A DNA stretch of 64,000 nucleotides from Pseudomonas poae (GCA_028869255.1 CP110972.1:4531001-4595000); one strand, 5' to 3'; numbered from the stretch's first letter, positions 52,001 through 61,117 are shown. The notes: generated from the sequence alone by a model not told the origin. Translations and numbers: made by a program.

Positions 52001-52168
52001 TTCGGCACGCTGACCGCGTTTGTCCCTGGGGCTTCGGCGCAAGGTTTCAGGTTCACCTCGGCGCTGCCGGTGCAGGTGCTCAAGGGCATGGCGCCGATTC
52101 TCACGCCGTATCTGCAACCGGGCGACAGCACCCTGTGCCTGGCACTTCCCACGAGCGCTACACGCTGA
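49046..52168 (+). CDS. Large bifunctional class A penicillin-binding protein-like protein
   Basis: A 1040-residue inner-membrane anchored protein. A basic cytoplasmic N-terminus is followed by a helix (LAGLVVLLGLIAVTYAAH, about 40-57). A GT51 glycosyltransferase-like domain contains ENRDLLDP (near 190, replacing the usual ED-x-x-F) and AGGSTLATQLEKYRHS. The transpeptidase has Ser of STAK near 520, SIN in RESINLPF, and KTGTG near 947. STAK and KTG are about 430 residues apart, roughly twice the usual distance, so a large insertion is present. The start may instead be the in-frame ATG at 49061. The gene stands alone. Confidence 0.83.
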   Translation: MDQSTMGALWQTGTTRAAVPTDSPDEPPLPQRPRRKRRGWRLAGLVVLLGLIAVTYAAHRETLTSAWQAQQFSRWAAQLTYRLQPGPSDAMVYPGDGPFDKRLGYSDLDTFLPRLLKRDYLIQRQVRFSPALMDYTDHGLFVPYDEKIQAGLTITDCRAQPLYTFTYPQQLYPSFTAIPPVVVNSLLFIENRDLLDPALPQANPAVDWPRFAKAAWSQAAKVLHLPGQSAGGSTLATQLEKYRHSPDGLTLSGGEKIRQMISASVRAYHDGPDTLAARQNIVRDYLNSVPLSAVPGHGEVHGMAEGLRVWYGADFSQTNTLLTSTDPAQLPQKGLALREVLSLMIAQRRPSHYLTKGHAELADLTDSHLRLLAQNGVIDPALAKAALASQVTYRDWQQQPTVQPIETNKGISVARSRLAALLNRPLYDLDRLDLAATSTLQSDLQAQASAYLKHLADPAFAGQIGLLGERLLTPASTAQVRYSFTLYEMTADGARVRVQTDSTDQPFDINEGSKLELGSTAKLRVLTTYLQIISELHERYGAQTTPELKKVQVDDQDRLTRWALDYLMQNSDRSLPRMLGAALDRQYSASPGESFFTGGGIHRFHNFRNEDNGRNPTLREALRESINLPFIRLMRDLVRYSTYQAPNNSAQLLKDDNDPRRQEYLAKFADREGTTFLLKFWKKYRNKDTQARLDTFLDSMHPTAQRLAAVHRYLLPNASQTSFNSFVRSHLSSVKSSEKLTDERLAKLYQNYGPGAYDLPDQGYIAKVHPLDLWLMGYLLNHPDATFTQATVASEHERQEVYSWLFKSRHQSARDSRIRTMLEIEAFLDIHQRWQKVGYPFDHLVPSLATAIGSSGDRPAALAELVGIILNDGVRQPTLRIDSLRFAAETPYETQLTNDPNRGKRVMPAEVATALREALSQVVDAGTARRVSGSFKLADGTPLAMGGKTGTGDNRIEAIGAGGRVLSSKAINRTATFVFYIGEHHFGTLTAFVPGASAQGFRFTSALPVQVLKGMAPILTPYLQPGDSTLCLALPTSATR

Positions 52169-52327
52169 AAACCGGGTGTTAGGTATGCGCTTTATAGGCG
52201 CACTTTTCCGCTGATTCGCCTCGGGTTTCCAGCCATTATTCGAACTTATCCAACGAGCAGCGCTACACGGAGAAGTTTTTCAAGCATGAAGATTTGTAGG
52301 AGGCACAGTGCCATAAACAACGCTCTT

Positions 52328-53161
52328 GTGGCGAGCGGGCTTGCCCGCGTTGCGGCGCGAAGCGGCCCCGGAAAGCCGGATGCGTCGGGCCAGGCAGAAC
52401 CGGCATGCAAGCAGAGGGGCTGCTGCGCAGCCCAACGCGGGCAAGCCCGCTCGCCACGGATATTCCGGCCACCACACATCGCCGAAGACTGAACAACACC
52501 TTTGTGGCGAGCGGGCTTGCCCGCGTTGGGGCGCGAAGCGGCCCCGGAAAGCCGGATGCGCCGGGCCAGGCAGAACCGGCATGCAAGCAGAGGGGCTGCT
52601 GCGCAGCCCAACGCGGGCAAGCCCGCTCGCCACGGATATTCCGGCCACCACACATCGCCGAAGACTGAACAACACTTTTGTGGCGAGCGGGCTTGCCCGC
52701 GTTGGGGCGCGTAGCGGCCCCGGAAAGCCGGATGCGCCGGGCCAGGCAGAACCGGCATGCAAGCAGAGGGGCTGCTGCGCAGCCCAACGCGGGCAAGCCC
52801 GCTCGCCACGGATGTTCCGGCCACCACACATCGCCGAAGACTGAACAACACTTTTGTGGCGAGCAGGCTTGCCCGCGTTGCGGCGCGAAGCGGCCCCGGA
52901 AAGCCGGATGCGCCGGGCCAGGCAGAACCGGCATGCAAGCAGAGGGGCTGCTGCGCAGCCCAACGCGGGCAAGCCCGCTCGCCACGGATGTTCCGGTCAC
53001 CACACATCGCCGAAGACTGAACAACACTTTTGTGGCGAGCGGGCTTGCCCGCGTTGGGGCGCGAAGCGGCCCAGGAAAGCCGGATGCGCCGGGCCAGGCA
53101 GAACCGGCATGCAAGCAGAGGGGCTGCTGCGCAGCCCAACGCGGGCAAGCCCGCTCGCCAC
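52328..53161. repeat. Tandem array of five class III REPINs (176-bp period)
   Basis: REPINs start at 52328, 52504, 52680, 52856 and 53032, so each period is exactly 176 bases: a 130-base REPIN plus a 46-base linker that contains CGGCCACCACACATCGCCGA. The last unit ends at 53161 without linker. Units differ by a few substitutions (e.g. CGTTGC versus CGTTGG, GATATTCC versus GATGTTCC). Long ORFs on both strands here are by-products. Confidence 0.95.
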
Positions 53162-53174
53162 GGTTAGAAGGGGG

Positions 53175-54152
53175 TCAGGGGACGCCCATCACGAGCACAC
53201 CGCTGCCGCTGATGGGGCCGGCGGCAGGGAGGGTACCCGCGCGTTTGACAAGGGTAAATGTCACGTCGTCGCCGCCTGCATTGTTGGTGATCTGGGTGAG
53301 GAACGAACCGTTTACCCGTACCGCCGTCCCCCCACGGACAAGGCCCGTTCCCACATCCGGATTGCTCATCGTCAGCAGGTTCGAGTTGAACGACGAAGGC
53401 GTGCCTTGGTAGGTAATGGTAATAGGCGTGGTAACGCTTCCAGGGCCAGGGCAGGAATAGTTAAGCCTGCGGTTGGTGCGGATGGCCGTGGTCAGCGGGT
53501 CGGTGCCGATTGCACGCTGGTGCACGTCGTTGAAGTTGATCTCGAGCGGGTTGTTATTGCTGATGGTGCAGGTTGATGGGGAAACGGTGAAGTTGTTGTT
53601 GGCGATGTATACAAGGCTGAGGCTCGTCGAGAGGGAATCATAATTGTTTGTCTGATCGAGCCGTAAGGTGCCAAGGGTGTCGCCTACTCGAATATCAATC
53701 GGCGTCACCGGATTGTTGCGCTGTAAAATATAAGGTATTACCTCGATCGGCATAGGGGCGAAGCCACTATCCGTCATGGTCGCAATCCGAATACCTGACG
53801 GGATCGGAACATCCCGATACGTCCCATTGATTCGCAAGCCAGCGCTTTGGTTGGTGAATTTTGGGCCCGGTGTCCACGCCGGGCCGACCCTGGTTCCGGT
53901 TGCCCAATAATCTTGCCGCCCATACCCGGGGTAGCTATCAGGTTCGAATCGGCAACTCAGCCTCACACCTTCTAGGAGGATACGCGGTGTATTCACTTCC
54001 GGCCGGACATTGACTGGGACCTGCAGGGTTAACGTCGTGCCAGCGCCTATCCTTTGCCACGGCCCGCCGTTGACACTGCAATCCGCTGCTCTCACGGTGG
54101 TTGTCATGCCCATCAGAGCGAAAAGCCCAATGGCTGCATATAGTCGTTTCAT
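53175..54152 (-). CDS. Fimbrial tip adhesin-like protein
   Basis: A 325-residue secreted protein with signal peptide ending VRAADCS. The N-terminal half (with DYWATGTRVGPAWTPGPKF) looks like a receptor-binding lectin-type domain. The C-terminal half resembles a pilin domain, with Cys in VSPSTCTISNN and NYSCPGPG and the closing strand VTFTLVKRAG. Its last place in the operon and two-domain build fit a FimH/MrpH-like adhesin. The ligand is unknown. Confidence 0.75.
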   Translation of the reverse strand: MKRLYAAIGLFALMGMTTTVRAADCSVNGGPWQRIGAGTTLTLQVPVNVRPEVNTPRILLEGVRLSCRFEPDSYPGYGRQDYWATGTRVGPAWTPGPKFTNQSAGLRINGTYRDVPIPSGIRIATMTDSGFAPMPIEVIPYILQRNNPVTPIDIRVGDTLGTLRLDQTNNYDSLSTSLSLVYIANNNFTVSPSTCTISNNNPLEINFNDVHQRAIGTDPLTTAIRTNRRLNYSCPGPGSVTTPITITYQGTPSSFNSNLLTMSNPDVGTGLVRGGTAVRVNGSFLTQITNNAGGDDVTFTLVKRAGTLPAAGPISGSGVLVMGVP

Positions 54153-54163
54153 GTTGATCTCTA

Positions 54164-54712
54164 CTATGGATAATCCAGCGTAAAAATTGAGGTCACCCTG
54201 TAAGCACCCTCTCCTATGGTCTGATCCCGAATAGCATTCGGCTCGCCCTGCACAAAGGCTTTGAGCTCGATCACGTTGTTGCCAGGGGTCAAACGCTGTT
54301 CGTCGCTGGCGGTGTTCACGGGCACCAGCTTTTTACTCGGCGTCTCGATACCGAGCCCGATACCGCTGGCACCACTGCCGCCATCCAGGGCGAACAACCC
54401 AGGCAGCGCGGCGTTTTCCCGACCGGCGAAGGTGATGGAAACCGATTCGCTGATTGTGGTGTTGCAGTCGTCCAGGTGCAGCCTGAACCCCTTACCCACG
54501 GTGCGCGTGTTGATGTAGAGGTGGGTGCTGGTAACGTCCCAGAGTTCCACCGTAAGGGCCTCATCGCCGGGGCGGATGCTGCAGGCCTGTTCGACCAGAT
54601 TGCCCATGAACCGCAGGTTGTCCGCGGCCTGCCCGGTAGGCGCCAGGCCAACGCTGAGCAGCATTGCCAACCCGGCACATGACCAGCCCTTATGAACGCT
54701 TTCATGTCGCAT
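54164..54712 (-). CDS. Minor fimbrial subunit
   Basis: A 182-residue pilin. The signal peptide ends APTGQAADN. The pilin Cys pair is in EQACSIRP and LDDCNTT, and the C-terminal donor-strand region ends SIFTLDYP. The start at 54712 follows AGGAG; the longer ORF to 54928 is rejected as arginine-rich frame noise. It is part of the fimbrial operon. Confidence 0.85.
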   Translation of the reverse strand: MRHESVHKGWSCAGLAMLLSVGLAPTGQAADNLRFMGNLVEQACSIRPGDEALTVELWDVTSTHLYINTRTVGKGFRLHLDDCNTTISESVSITFAGRENAALPGLFALDGGSGASGIGLGIETPSKKLVPVNTASDEQRLTPGNNVIELKAFVQGEPNAIRDQTIGEGAYRVTSIFTLDYP

Positions 54713-54722
54713 ACACTGACTC

Positions 54723-55202
54723 CTACTGGTATTCGGCCAACAGCGTGGCCACCGCGGTAAACCGTGCCGGGGCCAGAACCGCGCCTGGCCGTTTGACGGG
54801 GACGACTTCCAATGTCGGGGGTGCAGCGATGGTGATATCCAATGGCGTATTGAGTAGAAACGGCACGTTGTTTTGCAGCAGGCGAATGCCCAGGTCCGGC
54901 GCAGTGGTCTGTAACGCCGCGCCATCAAACGTGGTTGCGGTGCCGTTGATGCTCAACTTGAGCAACCACGGCAGCGGGGAGGTGCCGCAGTTGATGGTGT
55001 AGCCCACTGCCCTGCGGTACTTCACGCCGTCGACGCGCTTGGTGCCGACATCGCCAAAATCGACTTCAATGTTGCGCCCGGAATCTATAGTGCAGGGTGG
55101 CGGCTCGTTCAGCGTTCCGTTGAACGTCAGGTTGGCCGACGCCGCGCTGCACAAGCCGATTGAACACAAGGCGAGCAGGACTCGCTGCGGCCAAAAAGTC
55201 AT
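54723..55202 (-). CDS. Minor fimbrial subunit
   Basis: A 159-residue pilin. The signal peptide ends CSAASANLT, the cysteines are in EPPPCTIDSG and YTINCGTSP, and the C-terminus ends VATLLAEYQ. GAGGAA precedes the start. It is a close paralogue of the next upstream gene (NLTFNG/NLTIRA, ..PPPC..IDGV.YRR pattern), suggesting duplication. Confidence 0.85.
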   Translation of the reverse strand: MTFWPQRVLLALCSIGLCSAASANLTFNGTLNEPPPCTIDSGRNIEVDFGDVGTKRVDGVKYRRAVGYTINCGTSPLPWLLKLSINGTATTFDGAALQTTAPDLGIRLLQNNVPFLLNTPLDITIAAPPTLEVVPVKRPGAVLAPARFTAVATLLAEYQ

Positions 55203-55215
55203 TGATCATTCCTCA

Positions 55216-55713
55216 TCATTGGTACTCGATCACAAGGGTCGCGGAGGCATCGAATGCCCCGCCCGTCAGCGTGCTGCCCACGCGCTTGACCGGCACCGCC
55301 TGCACGGCTGGAAAGTTGGGATGAGTGAACCTGACGGGCGTATTCAGCGGCCAGTCGGCGCCATTGACGAACAGCTTCACCCCAAGGTCGGTCTTGCGGG
55401 TGGAGAGCACGCCGCTGTCAAACGAAGCCCCTGTGCCCTGCAGCTCCAGGGTCATCGCATTGCTGTAGACAGGGGGGCTGCAGCTGACCGTATACGGCAC
55501 ATCGCGGCGATACGTGACGCCGTCGATGCGCGTGGTATGCAGGTCGTTGCCGAACGGCACATTGAGCGTGCTGCCGCCGTTGATCACACAGGGTGGCGGC
55601 GCAATGATGACTGCGCGGATCGTCAGGTTCACATTGGCCTGCGCGCCCTGGCTGACCGCCCATAGCAGCCCCCCAATGATTAAAATGGCCCGTGAGCCGG
55701 TTAACTTAGCCAT
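55216..55713 (-). CDS. Minor fimbrial subunit
   Basis: A 165-residue pilin with the same pattern as its downstream neighbour (IIAPPPCVINGG, TRIDGVTYRRDVPYTVSC, ASATLVIEYQ). The start at 55713 (MAKLTGSR) is chosen because AAGGGC precedes it; a start at 55731 overlaps the upstream stop but has no ribosome-binding site. Confidence 0.83.
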   Translation of the reverse strand: MAKLTGSRAILIIGGLLWAVSQGAQANVNLTIRAVIIAPPPCVINGGSTLNVPFGNDLHTTRIDGVTYRRDVPYTVSCSPPVYSNAMTLELQGTGASFDSGVLSTRKTDLGVKLFVNGADWPLNTPVRFTHPNFPAVQAVPVKRVGSTLTGGAFDASATLVIEYQ

Positions 55714-55723
55714 TGCTCTGCCC

Positions 55724-56296
55724 TTACTCATAATTGAGCCTGAAATCCACCACGGCCCTGAATGCCCCGCTGGTCAATGGCGCGGAGGTACGCGTGGGCT
55801 GGACATTCCAGGTTTGCGTGTTGCTGCCCAAGGGCAAAAACAACGGCTCGCCCCGTGAGCCCAGCTGTACATCCCGCCCCTCGGGGTCGGTCAATCGCAA
55901 GCCCATGCCGGTGATGCCCTGCACTTTGACCAGGCGTGGATCATCGGCATCGGCGGGTGCGATAAACATCACCGACAGCACTGGCTGATGGGCACTCCAG
56001 GTCAGGTTCCCGGTGCGCTCACTGGTGATCTTGCCGGCGGTACGCTGGCAATCCTGAAAGCGCAGCAGAAATGGCAGGGCAGTGGCCTGATCGCCGGGCC
56101 GTTGCAACTGGCCAGCCGATATCGCCCCCAGGTCAATCGTTTGATGGAGGGAGGTCATCTCCAGGCCGCACGGCATTTCATGCATGGCCCCCCGTATGTT
56201 CAGCATTCCCATCATGCCTTCGACATCCTGGGCGTGTGCCCGCCCCATCAGGGCCAGTAACAGGCAGCCCCAGACCTTCACTTTGTACAACTTCAT
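55724..56296 (-). CDS. Minor fimbrial subunit
   Basis: A 190-residue pilin. The signal peptide ends GRAHAQDV, the cysteines are in HEMPCGLE and RFQDCQRT, and the protein closes VVDFRLNYE. Its size fits an adaptor or terminator subunit. CGGAGAAC precedes the start. The stop overlaps the possible long start of the next gene. Confidence 0.83.
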   Translation of the reverse strand: MKLYKVKVWGCLLLALMGRAHAQDVEGMMGMLNIRGAMHEMPCGLEMTSLHQTIDLGAISAGQLQRPGDQATALPFLLRFQDCQRTAGKITSERTGNLTWSAHQPVLSVMFIAPADADDPRLVKVQGITGMGLRLTDPEGRDVQLGSRGEPLFLPLGSNTQTWNVQPTRTSAPLTSGAFRAVVDFRLNYE

Positions 56297-56317
56297 GATG
56301 TTCTCCGGCGGCAGGCA

Positions 56318-57080
56318 CTACTGATTGGGTGCGGAGGCGTTCACATTCACCGTGCAGGTTTCGCCACTGCAGGTGAAGGCCAGTACCGGTCGGCCGCCGT
56401 AATCATTCACGTAGGCCAGATAGGGGGTTGTACCGAGCGCCTTTACCGTCAGCCCCAAGGCCTGTGAACCTTTGGGCGCAACCATCAGGGGCTCGAAGCC
56501 TTCCAGGGTCTTGCCGTCCTTGCTGCTGCGCGCATCCACCAGGGTCACGTAGTACGGCGTAGGGTTATTGACCTGATAGCTGTCGCCTTGGCGGGTCAAT
56601 GTCAGCTTCTGCTGCCAAGGGGTGGACAGGTCTTGCTGGCTGGGGGTAATGGCTTGCGGCCGGTAGAACAATTTGATCCGGGTTTGCAGCGCGATTTGCA
56701 GGGTGTTGGCCTTGTCGCTGCGCGGCGGGATTTCCCGCAAGTTGAAGTAGAAGACCGTCTCTCGATCCTGCGGCAGTGACTTGGCCGCCGGCAGTGCCTG
56801 GACTTTCACCTGGCTTTGTTTGCCAGGCTCCAGGCGTTGCAGGGGTGGCAGCACGATCAACGGCGAGGTGATTTTCTTGCCTGATTCGTCCTCGATCCAA
56901 CCCTGGGCCAAATAGGGCAGCTGGGTGTTGTTATTGGTGATGTTCACGCTGGTGGCATCTTTGCCGCCATCGAAAATCACGCGGGTTCGATCCAGCGCCA
57001 CCGCAGCGTTGGCGCTCTGGCTGAAGGCCAGGGCCAGCAATGCGAAGACCTGGGGGGGTGAGGCGCATATTCAGCATCAT
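56318..57080 (-). CDS. Fimbrial periplasmic chaperone, PapD-like, frameshifted in signal peptide
   Basis: PapD-type chaperone that donates a strand to pilins and hands them to the usher. The mature part has DRTRVIFDGG with the Arg of the subunit-anchoring pair, the FYFNLREIPP block with nearby Lys, and FIKLFYRP-like (RIKLFYRPQAI). Read from ATG 57078-57080 the frame is MMLNMRLTPP; it would continue QVFALLALAFSQSANA if the C run had one more base. The run is seven C (plus-strand G at 57052-57058). As sequenced, translation could begin only at a TTG at 57040, leaving a very short signal peptide. The gene overlaps the usher end. Confidence 0.8.
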
Positions 57081-59691
57081 GAGGATGTGTTCTCCATATC
57101 GTTACGCTGCCCGGTCAGCCCTGCTGGCTCGGGTAAGGATTGATCGGTGGCGACCATTGGCTGGCAGCTCAGTTGCAGGGCGTCGGTCAAGCCATCAGCA
57201 GGCAACACGACAGGCAGCGTGAGGATGCAACGCTCGGTCCCGCCCCAACTGACGACCATCTGCTCGCCGGCCTGAATGCCGCTGAGGTAGACGTCCCCGC
57301 CATCGTTCACAACCCCGGTGTCTTGCTGCTTCATGTTCCTCACCGTCGCGCCGAAGGGCGGTGAGCTGCCATCCATCAGGCGAAGAACAGCCATGGCTTT
57401 GTGACCGGAAATCACTTCCAGCGACCGATAGCCGATAGCCCCTTCGGTGAGCGTCAGTTGGGTGACGGACTGCGTGGCTTCGACATCGCTCGGCAGGCGC
57501 TCCAGGTCCACGCTGGCCGCCGTACGCTGATAGCTGCCGATGTCGGCGATGACCGCCTTGCCGAAGGCGTTACTGCGGGTCGGTGTGCCATAACCGCGTA
57601 CGGGCACATCGGGTACACCGCCGGTGTCGACCATCAACCGGGTGCCGCCCGTGCTCATCGTACGGTGCAGTGCCCCACCGTAAGGCGTGAGCGTACCGCC
57701 GCCGCGCACGGACGCACTGAGGGTGCGGTTATTGCCTTCGCGTGCACTGGCGCTCAGGTCGATGTCGGCCTGGTCGCCGATATGGCTCAGGTAACCACTG
57801 GCGGAGTCGTCGCTGGCACTGAGTTGGTAGCTGTTGCGCTCATCAATGCGATCGTTGAAGCGCGTTGAAAAGCTGTTTTTGCCGGCGGCTCTGTTAGCGT
57901 CCATCGATAGCGTGCCGCTAGGCCCCAACGGCAGACTGACCGTCAGCGACAGGCCGTTATCCTTGTAGTGGTACTCCCGCGTGCGATAGACATTCAGGGC
58001 CATGTTCAGGTTTTTTACGGTGCCGATATTGAAGTAGCGCGAAGCCGACAGGTTCCAGCGTTGCGTCTCTGGTCGGTTCCAATAGGTTTGCTTGTTGTAG
58101 CTTGCGTAGACGGTGGCGCCCAGGTCACGGAACTGCTTGTTCACCGTTATCGTATAAAGCGCCTTGTTGCCGCCGATGGGGTTCCAGTGCTCAACGTAGT
58201 CGCCGTTCTCGTCGTATACGCCGCGCCCGCCCAGCTCGCCGTTCAGCCCGTAATGCTGGGCATCCAGGTATTGGCTCATGCTCAAGAAGTTTTTCTCGGA
58301 AAACCGGTAACCGGCGAAGGTCACTTGGCTGTCGTATTGTTCAAAGTTCTTGGAGTATTGAAGGCGGTAGGATTTACCCGAGAGTGTGTCGTTCCACAGC
58401 GTTGCCTGGGACTGCGTGACATCCACGGAGATGGCCCCAAACGCCAGCAAATCGCGCCCGACCCCGAGCGACAGCGCACGGTAATTGTTATCCGTTATCG
58501 CGCCGCCCAATAGCGACCAACCATTACTGACCCCCAGGAAAACTCGCCGGTGCCGAAAAATGCACCGTCAGCGTGGTACTGAAGATTCGACGGTCGCCCG
58601 GCAGACACTTTGTAACGCACTTGCCCTGGGCGAGTCAGGTAAGGAACGCCTGCGGTATAGACCTGGAACTTGTGTTCCGTACCGTCCTGCTCCTCTACCC
58701 GCACATCCAGCATGCCGGACACTGCGTCATTCAGATCCTGAATACGAAACGGCCCTGCAGCCACCAGCGTTTCATAGAGCACACGCCCCTGTTGGCTGAT
58801 GATGACTTTGGCATTGGTCTTGGCCACGCCAACCACTTCCGGCGCGTAACCGCGCAAGTTGGGCGGCAGCTGGCTTTCGTCCGACTTGAGCGCCGCGCCA
58901 GTAAAGCGAAAGCTGTCAAACAGGTCGGAATACAAGTAGTCCTCACCCACGACCAAGCGCGCTTTCAGCTCGGGAATGGCGCGATAAGCGTAGTAACGGC
59001 TCCACTCCAGTTTTTGCTGGTTGTTCGCCGACTCGCGGTCTTTTTCGACTCGTCCCTGCCAATCCGCCCGCAAGCGCCAGGCACCGGCATTGGCGCCAAC
59101 GGTGCCGTTACCACTGAGGTCATTGCGAGTACCGTTATGCCGACGGTAGCTGGACTGGGCCGTCATGTTGTAGTCCACCAGCAGTCCTGGCACCCCTTCA
59201 TCCCAACGCGAAGGTGGGTCCCAGTTGATGGCGCTGTATTCGAGGTAGGCTTGGGGCAGGCTGATATTCAGCGTGGAAGTGGCCAGGTCTGCGCTCACCT
59301 CCATGCCTGGCAAACCCTGAGGGTCCAGGCACTGTCCGCCTTTCCACCACAGCAGTTTTTCAAGGCTGGCCTTTTTCAGGCCCAACAGCTCTACCAGTTC
59401 AGCGGTTAAACAGGCCTGACTGCCTTTGGGATCGTCATCGGGAGGATAGAACGCCACGGCGTGTTCAGAAATGGCCTGAGTATTTATTTGCACGACCATT
59501 GAATAGTTGCCGGGCAAAATAAAGCCACTGCGTGCGAACCGAGACAAGTCAATATTAGTGCGATCAGTCAGATCAAGAACGTCGGTATTGAATTCAATTT
59601 CTCCGGCGCCTGTTACAGTTCCCGCCAGTGTTATCAACCCACCCAACAGGCCCGGACGAAGTGTATGTATGACTTTCGAGGCATTCCACAT
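57077..59691 (-). pseudogene. Fimbrial outer-membrane usher (FimD-like), frameshifted as sequenced
   Basis: Reads as an approximately 871-residue usher when one base is restored. The N-terminus begins MWNASKVIHT, with signal peptide and the FNTDVLDL domain that binds chaperone-pilin. The barrel contains GRVLYETLVAAGPFRIQDLND and PYLTRPGQVRYKVSAGRP. The two frames meet at a G5 run (plus CCCCC at 58531-58535): the first frame ends GEFSWGSVMVGRYWAAR, and the second starts inside ...GVSNGWSLLGGAITDNNYRA. One more G gives GEFSWGVSNGWSLLGGAIT, which is usher-like. Whether this is a sequencing error or a real mutation is open. Confidence 0.85.
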
Positions 59692-59709
59692 GCAAGCAAC
59701 CCATCATCT

Positions 59710-60271
59710 TCAAAAGTATTCCAACTTGAACCGCACTGCGGCAGTGTGATCGCCGGCTAACAGCGGCACTCCGTTGCCCATTAAGCGAACCGTGTAGTTG
59801 AGCGTCATACTCCCCCTCAACGATCGGGTACAGGCCCAGTTGCTTACCTGGCATGCACGCCTCACCGGCAGCATCCTCAATGTGGAAGGCGACCCCCTGT
59901 GAACCACCAAAGGCTGCAAATGAGCGCCCTCCCCGATCAGTAGCGCCGTCGAACGTCACGCGCAAATGCTCCCAATCCGGCAGGCTTTCACCGGGGCGCA
60001 TGGGGTCGGGACGGCTCAGTGAGCAATTGATCAAGCGCAACTGGAAGGACTGTGCCTGCCCCTGCCCGTCACGCAAAAGCCGGCCTATGGGTTCTGAAGC
60101 CATTTCGATGGTTTGATCGACGGAGCTCGATTCCAGCCCGCAAGCGGAATCAATGACCGTGCCTCCCAGCGTGACGACGCCATCACCTTGCGGTTGCGCC
60201 TGCGCGAATGCCCAAGGGCTGATGAACATCGTCAAAGAAGAGGCAACAGCGAGACTTATGAATGTTTTCAC
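59710..60271 (-). pseudogene. Fimbrial subunit, frameshifted near the 3' end as sequenced
   Basis: Starts GTG at 60271 (after GGGAGG) with VKTFISLAVASSL and signal peptide ending SPWAFAQAQ. The pilin Cys pair is in IDSACGLESS and RLINCSLS. The frame breaks in a G5 run (plus CCCCC at 59812-59816). As sequenced it goes on as EYDAQLHGSLNG through unrelated DNA. With one G fewer it reads IVEGSMTLNYTVRLMGNG and ends AAVRFKLEYF, the normal pilin C-terminus with TGA at 59710. Confidence 0.83.
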
Positions 60272-60291
60272 CTGAACCTCCCGCCAGTTTC

Positions 60292-60317
60292 CCCCCGCCA
60301 CCCCTGAGTGGCGGGGG
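60292..60317 (-). promoter_or_regulatory. GC-rich hairpin after the major pilin gene
   Basis: CCCCCGCCA (60292-60300) pairs with TGGCGGGGG (60309-60317) around an 8-base loop, just after the fimA stop on the minus strand. There is no T run, so it probably processes or attenuates the message. That would keep major pilin above downstream products (inference). Confidence 0.6.
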
Positions 60318-60323
60318 AAACCC

Positions 60324-60845
60324 TTACTGATAAGCCAAGGTGAAGTTGGTGACTGCGCTGAACTCACCAGGCACGATTGCGCCCGCAGCCTGGCCTTGTA
60401 CGTAGGCGCCGAACTCCAGGGTGTTATTGCCGGTGGCAATAAGCTGCGGTGCAGTAGGCGTACCCAGTACGACGGGGCGACCGCCGTGGGTCATCATGAC
60501 GCCCACACCACCCGCGCTGCCGACGGTGCCGATCGCACCTGGAACGGAGCCCGACGGCGCGCCGGTAAAGGTAGTGGTCACGGTGTTATCGGTGAGGCCG
60601 GTCAGGTCGCAACCTTCGAGCTCGATACGCACCGGGCGGGATTCAGAACGGCCGCCGGTTTCCAGCTGATGCTTTGCGATGGCGCCAAGGTGAACCGACT
60701 GATCTACGGATTCAGGCTTGATGGAGCAAGCACCCGAGTGGACCGACCCCAGGAACGTAATGGTCCCATCAGCCGCTTGAGCAACAGATACCGAACCCGC
60801 CAACAGGCCGATAGTCAACAGTGCAGTTTTCACTTTAGATTTCAT
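60324..60845 (-). CDS. Major fimbrial subunit
   Basis: A 173-residue pilin, first gene of the operon. The signal peptide ends SVAQAADGT. The Cys pair is in HSGACSIKP and LEGCDLTG. The VDQSVHLGAI and GAYVQGQ segments and the terminal FTLAYQ are typical of type 1/F17-like major pilins. The start at 60845 (MKSKVKTALL) is chosen over 60875 because it begins the signal peptide. Confidence 0.88.
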   Translation of the reverse strand: MKSKVKTALLTIGLLAGSVSVAQAADGTITFLGSVHSGACSIKPESVDQSVHLGAIAKHQLETGGRSESRPVRIELEGCDLTGLTDNTVTTTFTGAPSGSVPGAIGTVGSAGGVGVMMTHGGRPVVLGTPTAPQLIATGNNTLEFGAYVQGQAAGAIVPGEFSAVTNFTLAYQ

Positions 60846-61117
60846 TAGCAGACGCTCACATAATATTAAAATCACAACGGAATCCCGTTCGCAGTTATGC
60901 GCGGGACTTGTTAGGCATTAAACGCTTTACTGACAGCATTGAAGTGCTTGGTTTTTTCCAACTACTTGCATTGCAATTCAGCAAACCGTTCGACGCCTGG
61001 CAATTATCCATGGCGATAGTGAATACGAAAGCCGTCCGATTCGCTTAGTTGCGTAGCCCTGTTACATCAGGATGCATAGGAAAATTATGGCACTTTGCCA
61101 AAACTTTGAAATGGACT

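Noticed and set aside
52246..53148. Long ORFs on both strands through the tandem REPIN array
   Set aside because: The 176-base period and stop-poor REP sequence keep frames open; the peptides are just repeated ERACPRWAAQQP-type units.
52328..53161. Possible CRISPR array
   Set aside because: Regular spacing, but the whole 176-base unit including linker is repeated, there are no unique spacers and no cas genes.
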